Part shown: positions 60,288-64,000 of the stretch, piece after piece | Layout: each line of letters starts with the position of its first letter | Position numbering within the stretch: the stretch's first letter is position 1 | NCBI RefSeq assembly: GCF_001669775.1 | Contig: NZ_LXWK01000017.1 | Span: 372,001 to 436,000, forward strand | Reading direction: 5' to 3' | Length of the DNA stretch: 64,000 nt | DNA from: Rheinheimera sp. SA_1 | GTDB lineage: Bacteria > Pseudomonadota > Gammaproteobacteria > Enterobacterales > Alteromonadaceae | The notes under the pieces: model-generated | What the model was told of the DNA's origin: nothing | The model's input: only the letters and a program-made list of their open reading frames with translations | Database searches by the model: none | Position numbers and translations under genes: made by a program

Positions 60288-61318
60288 TGGATCTCGCACT
60301 GTTTTATTTTCTACTGCTGGGCTTTGCCATTCTGATGTACGTGTTGCTGGATGGCTTCGATTTAGGCATCGGTATTTTGTACCCCTGGTTTAACTCGGAT
60401 GAAGAGCACGACCATCTGATGCGATCTGTCGCGCACGTTTGGGATGGCAATGAAACCTGGTTAGTGTTTGGCGGTGTTATTTTATTCGGCGCCTTTCCGG
60501 CGGCTTATGCGCTGCTGCTGTCGACGCTGTATTTGCCGATTATGCTGATGCTGATTGGCTTGATTTTTCGCGGCGTGGCTTTTGAATATCGTTTTAAGTC
60601 AACCACTTCTAAAAAATGGTGGAGCCGGGCTTTTTCATTGGGTTCAACCTTGGCGGCCTTTTGTCAGGGGTTGATGTTAGGTGCTTTGGTGCAAGGTGTG
60701 CCGGCCGACAGTATCAGTCAATCCAGCCTGGTGTTGCTAACGCCATTTACCCTGCTGACCGGCTTGGCGGTGGTCGCGGGTTATGCTTTACTGGCCTGTG
60801 CCTATTTAGTCATGAAAAGCCGGGGCGCCATTCAGCACAAGGCAGCACAACGCGGCCGGGCCCTGGTGTGGGTGGTGATGCTGGCGATGGCAATTGTCAG
60901 CTTGTGGACTGCGCTGAGTAGTGATCAAATCTGGGCACGCTGGTTTGGTGGTTGGCACGCGCTGGCACTTTTACCACTGCCATTGTTGGCGTTAATGGCT
61001 GCTCGCTTGTTATATCGTGATTTAGGTCGCGTGCGCAAAAGCCATCATCAGGCGCGGGATGTGGCTGAAAAACATGAAGATCGGCCATTTTGGCTCGCCG
61101 TCAGTTTGTTTGTACTAGCCTTTATGGGGTTATTGGTCAGCCTGTTTCCGGCGTTGTTACCAGGCCAACTTAGCTATATCCAGGCGGTGGCGCCAGATGC
61201 AAGTCTGTGGTTTATGTTGCCTGGGGTGCTGATCTTTGTACCGTTAATCTTGTCATACACCATCTGGGGTTATCGCATCTTCGCCGGTAAAGTCGAAGAT
61301 TATGAGCAGGGCTATTAA
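60287..61318 (+). CDS. cydB: Cytochrome bd ubiquinol oxidase subunit II, CioB-like
   Basis: The 343-residue membrane subunit starts MDLALFYFLLLGFAILMYVLLDGFDLGIG and has NETWLVFGGVILFGAFP, both conserved in CydB. It is structural and supports haem binding in subunit I. Its ATG overlaps the cydA stop (TGATG). The next small gene starts 3 nt after its stop. Confidence 0.95.
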   Translation: MDLALFYFLLLGFAILMYVLLDGFDLGIGILYPWFNSDEEHDHLMRSVAHVWDGNETWLVFGGVILFGAFPAAYALLLSTLYLPIMLMLIGLIFRGVAFEYRFKSTTSKKWWSRAFSLGSTLAAFCQGLMLGALVQGVPADSISQSSLVLLTPFTLLTGLAVVAGYALLACAYLVMKSRGAIQHKAAQRGRALVWVVMLAMAIVSLWTALSSDQIWARWFGGWHALALLPLPLLALMAARLLYRDLGRVRKSHHQARDVAEKHEDRPFWLAVSLFVLAFMGLLVSLFPALLPGQLSYIQAVAPDASLWFMLPGVLIFVPLILSYTIWGYRIFAGKVEDYEQGY

Positions 61319-61321
61319 TCG

Positions 61322-61561
61322 ATGAAACAAATCATGAAAACGGTCACCCATCAGCTGTCGAAAATATCATTCAGTCAGCGCCTGAATCATTCAAAAAACC
61401 TGCAACTGGTCGGACAAATGTCTGTCATTGGTCGCAAATTTAAACAAATTTCCAGTGCACAATTGAGCAACTGGCAGTGGTTTTTGTTGCTTTATGTTGC
61501 CGGAACCGGCTGTTTACTTTTACTGGTCACTTTTTTGAAAGTTGCTATGAAATTGATTTAA
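61322..61561 (+). CDS. DUF2474-like small membrane protein with N-terminal extension
   Basis: The 79-residue protein ends in a membrane segment (NWQWFLLLYVAGTGCLLLLV) followed by TFLKVAMKLI, the pattern of DUF2474 proteins that follow CioB. Those are usually about 40-50 residues; here a basic ~48-residue extension precedes the helix. If translation began at an internal ATG (M6 or M33), it would be closer to family length. Its stop codon lies inside a perfect FNR box. Confidence 0.65.
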   Translation: MKQIMKTVTHQLSKISFSQRLNHSKNLQLVGQMSVIGRKFKQISSAQLSNWQWFLLLYVAGTGCLLLLVTFLKVAMKLI

Positions 61562-61566
61562 ATCAA
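61553..61566. promoter_or_regulatory. Second perfect FNR/Anr box
   Basis: TTGAT-TTAA-ATCAA is a fully palindromic FNR consensus. It overlaps the end of the DUF2474-like gene. A TATGTT hexamer at 61590-61595 stands at the distance expected for a class II FNR promoter (box centred near -41.5), reading into the following gene. Confidence 0.7.
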
Positions 61567-61759
61567 TACAATTGGTGGCAATGTAAGCGTATGTTCGACG
61601 CGGTTCAGATCGAATTAGTCGAAAAACTACCGTAACCATTGCCACCGCTCTCCTCTTCTTAATCGATTTTCCTGCATCGTGTTGCCTCTTGCATTTTGAA
61701 ATATGCCGCTGCTATAGTCAGTCCATGGCAGTGTTGTACCGCCAAGAACAGGATCGACA

Positions 61760-62080
61760 ATGATGCGTTGGTTAAACCTCTCGATAATCTTAATTTACCT
61801 CAGCATTTTGCTGTCACCGCCGGTTAAAGCGGTTACGCAGAATCGGGTTGATTTGGTTGGAAGTGGTTTATCTGTTCAAAACGCCATCATGCCAATGTCC
61901 CAGCATCTGCCTGGCCATTCGGTTACCCAGTCTGATACGCCGGATGACGGCGCAGTCCTTACTTCAGATATCGTCTCTGTCAGCACCCAAAATATCACCC
62001 TGCTGCCAGCAGTTTTACCCGCACTGCATTCTTCAGCCAGATTACTGGCACAACCTCGCGCTCCACCAAGCCTCAGCTAA
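61760..62080 (+). CDS. Small secreted protein of unknown function
   Basis: The 106-residue protein has a signal peptide (NLSIILIYLSILLSPPVKA) and a polar mature part without cysteines, ending with LLAQPRAPPSLS. I do not recognise a family. A CAGGA site precedes two adjacent ATGs. The ~190 nt upstream (61567-61759) may be its leader, driven from the FNR box; it holds no other gene I can support. Confidence 0.55.
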   Translation: MMRWLNLSIILIYLSILLSPPVKAVTQNRVDLVGSGLSVQNAIMPMSQHLPGHSVTQSDTPDDGAVLTSDIVSVSTQNITLLPAVLPALHSSARLLAQPRAPPSLS

Positions 62081-62197
62081 TTATTCACCTGATTTAAATT
62101 TTTTAAATTGTCGTGTTGGGCAGCTAAGCCCGCACCTATTCAGTGATTAGATGAATTCGCAGTGACTGCCTCCTGAGTCATTGCTACTGAGGTTATT

Positions 62198-62761
62198 ATG
62201 AGAAAATTAACTGTTTATACCCTTGATCAAGTTGACCATTTAGTTCAGCCAGCCGAGTTCCAGGACGCCACTTTAACGTCGCCTGCTTTAAGCATTTTCA
62301 CCGATTTTCGCACCAGCAATCCGATGTTACTGGATGCGGATACCAATGCGGTTGAAGCAGAAGAGATGATGCGCCAGGAGCACAGCTGGTTAAAACTGGT
62401 GGTCGACCGCCAGCAAGAAATGGTTGGCGTACTGAGCAACGACCACTTCACCAGTCAGTATCTGATGCAGCATGTCAGCAAAGATGTCAAAGCCAAAGAT
62501 TTGCGCGTCGCCGATTTAATGCGGCCGCGCGATGCAGTGATGGCGCTGTCTTACCAGCAAATTCAGCACTGCACCGTCGGTGATGTACTACATACCCTGC
62601 AGCAAAAAGGTGAAGCTTATTGTGTGGTGATTGACCGTGACAGCCACCAGATCCGCGGCATTATTTCTGCTCGCGAAATCACCAATCGGCTGCACTTACA
62701 ACCAGTGAAAATTGAAAAAGTGCCAGCATTACTGAATATGTTTGACCGGATGTATGCCTGA
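62198..62761 (+). CDS. CBS-domain protein
   Basis: The 187-residue cytoplasmic protein carries a pair of CBS motifs: the first near 35-85 (NPMLLDADTNAVEAEEMMRQ...WLKLVVD...MVGVLS) and the second near 100-165 (VADLMRPRDAVMAL...VGDVLHTLQQKGEAYCVVID...IRGIISAREI). CBS pairs bind adenine nucleotides and regulate partner proteins. No enzyme or transporter domain is fused. It sits downstream of the FNR-box promoter region and may share its control. Confidence 0.88.
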   Translation: MRKLTVYTLDQVDHLVQPAEFQDATLTSPALSIFTDFRTSNPMLLDADTNAVEAEEMMRQEHSWLKLVVDRQQEMVGVLSNDHFTSQYLMQHVSKDVKAKDLRVADLMRPRDAVMALSYQQIQHCTVGDVLHTLQQKGEAYCVVIDRDSHQIRGIISAREITNRLHLQPVKIEKVPALLNMFDRMYA

Positions 62762-62790
62762 TTAGCTTCGCAGTAAACAGCTGGCATACC

Positions 62791-62817
62791 AAGGGCTGCA
62801 AATGCAGCCCTTTTTTA
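62791..62817 (+). terminator. Intrinsic terminator after the CBS-domain gene
   Basis: AGGGCTGCA and TGCAGCCCT form a 9-bp stem (effectively with a small loop after fraying), followed by TTTTTT. It lies about 30 nt after the stop codon. Confidence 0.9.
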
Positions 62818-62878
62818 TTGCAGTGTCGCGGCATCAGTGCGGTTGAAAACAACAGTGGTGCCGTTTTGTGATCTAGGC

Positions 62879-63127
62879 CTAAGGTTGATAGTTATCCCCC
62901 TGCATCCGATACATCAAATCAGTCAGATACTGAATCCCATTTTCAGCGGACAAGGCATTAATTGGCGCTTGTCCCATGGTGTAGGCATTGCTGCTGGTTA
63001 ACCACTGTGCAAACAGTTGATCAGAGCCAAAACAGGACAATCCTTGTTGGTAGAACTGATCCGCCTGATATGCATCAATCGCATGAGAACGGATCAATCT
63101 AAGTGCATTTTCTGAAACTGTGGCCAT
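62879..63127 (-). CDS. Lone DUF2384 (MbcA/ParS/Xre C-terminal) antitoxin-like protein
   Basis: The 82-residue protein ends with the DUF2384 pattern: FAQWLTSSNAYTMGQAPINALSAENGIQYLTDLMYRMQGD, i.e. W-L...N-x-x-x-G-x-x-P-x-x-x-L-x-x-x-x-G...L-x-x-x-x-x-G. In antitoxins this domain binds RES or MbcT-type toxins. The gene has an almost perfect GGAGGTGAT ribosome-binding site. No RES toxin gene follows, since the convergent CBS gene and its terminator come next, so this is an orphan. The N-terminal ~40 residues are too short for a full Xre domain. Confidence 0.6.
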   Translation of the reverse strand: MATVSENALRLIRSHAIDAYQADQFYQQGLSCFGSDQLFAQWLTSSNAYTMGQAPINALSAENGIQYLTDLMYRMQGDNYQP

Positions 63128-63288
63128 CGCATCACCTCCGGTAAGTGGAAGATTAACTATAGTCCACTTCCCAAAACTGCAACGGCCATCAATCCCTGAC
63201 TGAGCTATATATGCGCAAACCCTACTTTACAAATGGAGAAGCTGGACAGTGTTGCCTGAAATACGATGATCAAAGCTTTTGATTTACC

Positions 63289-63325
63289 AAAAGAAAAACC
63301 GATGGCAAGACCACCGGCTTTTCTG
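63289..63325 (-). terminator. Intrinsic terminator of the subtilase gene
   Basis: Read on the minus strand, CCGGTGG-TCTTG-CCATCGG forms a stem with one G-T pair, followed by TTTTTCTTTT. It lies about 20 nt beyond the protease stop codon. Confidence 0.75.
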
Positions 63326-63342
63326 ATTGACGACAATAAAAA

Positions 63343-64000
63343 TTATAACGTCACAGATTTACTCGGACTGCATTTCGTGGTGCTGCCAGCTTCACAGACC
63401 TGATAGCTGAAAGTACCGCGAGTCGTTGGCGCATCAGTATGTGCACCATCGTTTGGTGTGGTGATGATCTTCACGCTGTTGCGGTACAGATCCACATTGC
63501 TGGTGGTAGCGTTGGTCCAGTTCAGGTCGACATAACGTTTGCCCTTGCTGCTATAGGCGCGGGTGGTCAGGGTCATGGCGGTGCCACCTGAAGTGCCACA
63601 ACCTTGAGCGGTCAGGTAATCGCTGGCTGCTTTCGCCTGTACAATACCGTAGCCGAAGTACACGTCTTTACCGGTAGCGCCCGCGTCTTTCGCGGAGGCT
63701 TTTAGCGCACTACGGATTTGCTCGCCTTTACAGGTCGGGTGATTAGACCAAACCAGTGCGGCAACACCTGATACGGCTGGCGTCGCCATTGAAGTGCCGC
63801 TCATATAACCGAAATCGCTGCCAAGCACCGATACAGTAGCACTGGTCGCGGCTAATAATGCAGCGCGGTCTTCAAAAGCTGCGCCAACAGCCGGGATACT
63901 GGTGGTGTTGGCAGAACCTTCACCTAAAGTGGCGTACAACATACCTGCGACATTGTTGATAATCACTGCACCAACACCGCCAGAGCTCTGGCAATTTTTC
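63343..64000 (-). CDS. Subtilisin-like serine protease, C-terminal part (5' end outside window)
   Basis: The frame stays open to the window edge, so the visible 218 or so codons are the C-terminal portion of a secreted S8 peptidase. The edge-proximal part looks like a PA-domain insert (NCQSSGGVGAVIINNVAGML...SIPAVG). The catalytic serine is in YMSGTSMATPAVSGVAALVW. A fibronectin-III-like tail follows (VDLNWTNATTSNVDLYRNSVKI). The Asp and His of the triad lie beyond the window. Such proteins are exported and degrade extracellular protein. Confidence 0.9.
   Translation of the reverse strand, partial: KNCQSSGGVGAVIINNVAGMLYATLGEGSANTTSIPAVGAAFEDRAALLAATSATVSVLGSDFGYMSGTSMATPAVSGVAALVWSNHPTCKGEQIRSALKASAKDAGATGKDVYFGYGIVQAKAASDYLTAQGCGTSGGTAMTLTTRAYSSKGKRYVDLNWTNATTSNVDLYRNSVKIITTPNDGAHTDAPTTRGTFSYQVCEAGSTTKCSPSKSVTL

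Noticed and set aside
61591-61635. 14-codon frame starting MFDAVQIELVEKLP after the second FNR box
   Set aside because: It is too short and has no ribosome-binding site; it cannot be separated from chance.

Overview
This is a chromosomal segment of a gammaproteobacterium. The linked housekeeping blocks rpmB-rpmG, radC, coaBC-dut-slmA, rph-pyrE, yicC, gmk-rpoZ-spoT-ridA-recG and rarD/yigI/recQ are gammaproteobacterial in content and partial order. A recQ-linked DUF3630-like gene, a 7TMR-DISM GGDEF/EAL protein, a periplasmic ATP-dependent DNA ligase and many outer-membrane and periplasmic enzymes point to the Alteromonadales/Rheinheimera-like group. That placement is inference from gene content; no rRNA is present.

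Layout. 1-7.0 kb: core genes for ribosomal proteins L28/L33, coenzyme A, dUTP hydrolysis, nucleoid occlusion, pyrimidine synthesis and RNA processing. 7.0-19.2 kb: an accessory block, visibly A+T-richer in its first part. It holds an Eco47II-like restriction enzyme with a divergent C5-cytosine methyltransferase, a lone fabB, a PDDEXK_4 protein, a Fic-wHTH protein, remnants of an AbiEi-type antitoxin and of a DUF3427 helicase around a 73-bp palindrome, a SoFic-like Fic plus membrane NERD-nuclease operon behind an operator array, an orphan HigA with a decayed higB tail, and a periplasmic LigE ligase. 19.2-26.5 kb: a MFP-RND efflux pair and a catalytic/non-catalytic M16 peptidase pair. 26.8-37.7 kb: gmk-rpoZ-spoT-ridA, two tandem orphan solute-binding proteins, recG, rarD and a YigI-like thioesterase. 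37.8-46.1 kb: PBP1C and a giant thioester alpha-2-macroglobulin. 46.4-55.0 kb: a GIDE-like membrane protein, a Sel1-like protein, recQ, DUF3630, a c-di-GMP protein, a YkgJ protein and a ParE-type toxin-antitoxin pair. 55.1-62.8 kb: a histidine kinase/sigma-54 activator operon divergent from a cyanide-insensitive-type cytochrome bd operon with small membrane proteins at both ends, then a secreted orphan and a CBS protein. The right edge holds a lone DUF2384 antitoxin-like gene and a subtilase that runs off the window.

The most coherent regulatory story is around the bd oxidase. A perfect FNR box and a sigma-54-like GG-N10-GC element lie between the two-component operon and the oxidase, and a second perfect FNR box overlaps the end of the oxidase operon and points to the next genes. 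The most novel candidate system is the Fic-NERD operon with its TGTCGA operator cluster. Several palindromic repeat families, including a 117-bp element with long terminal inverted repeats, mark the intergenic regions. No tRNA, rRNA, CRISPR array or intact insertion sequence was seen.
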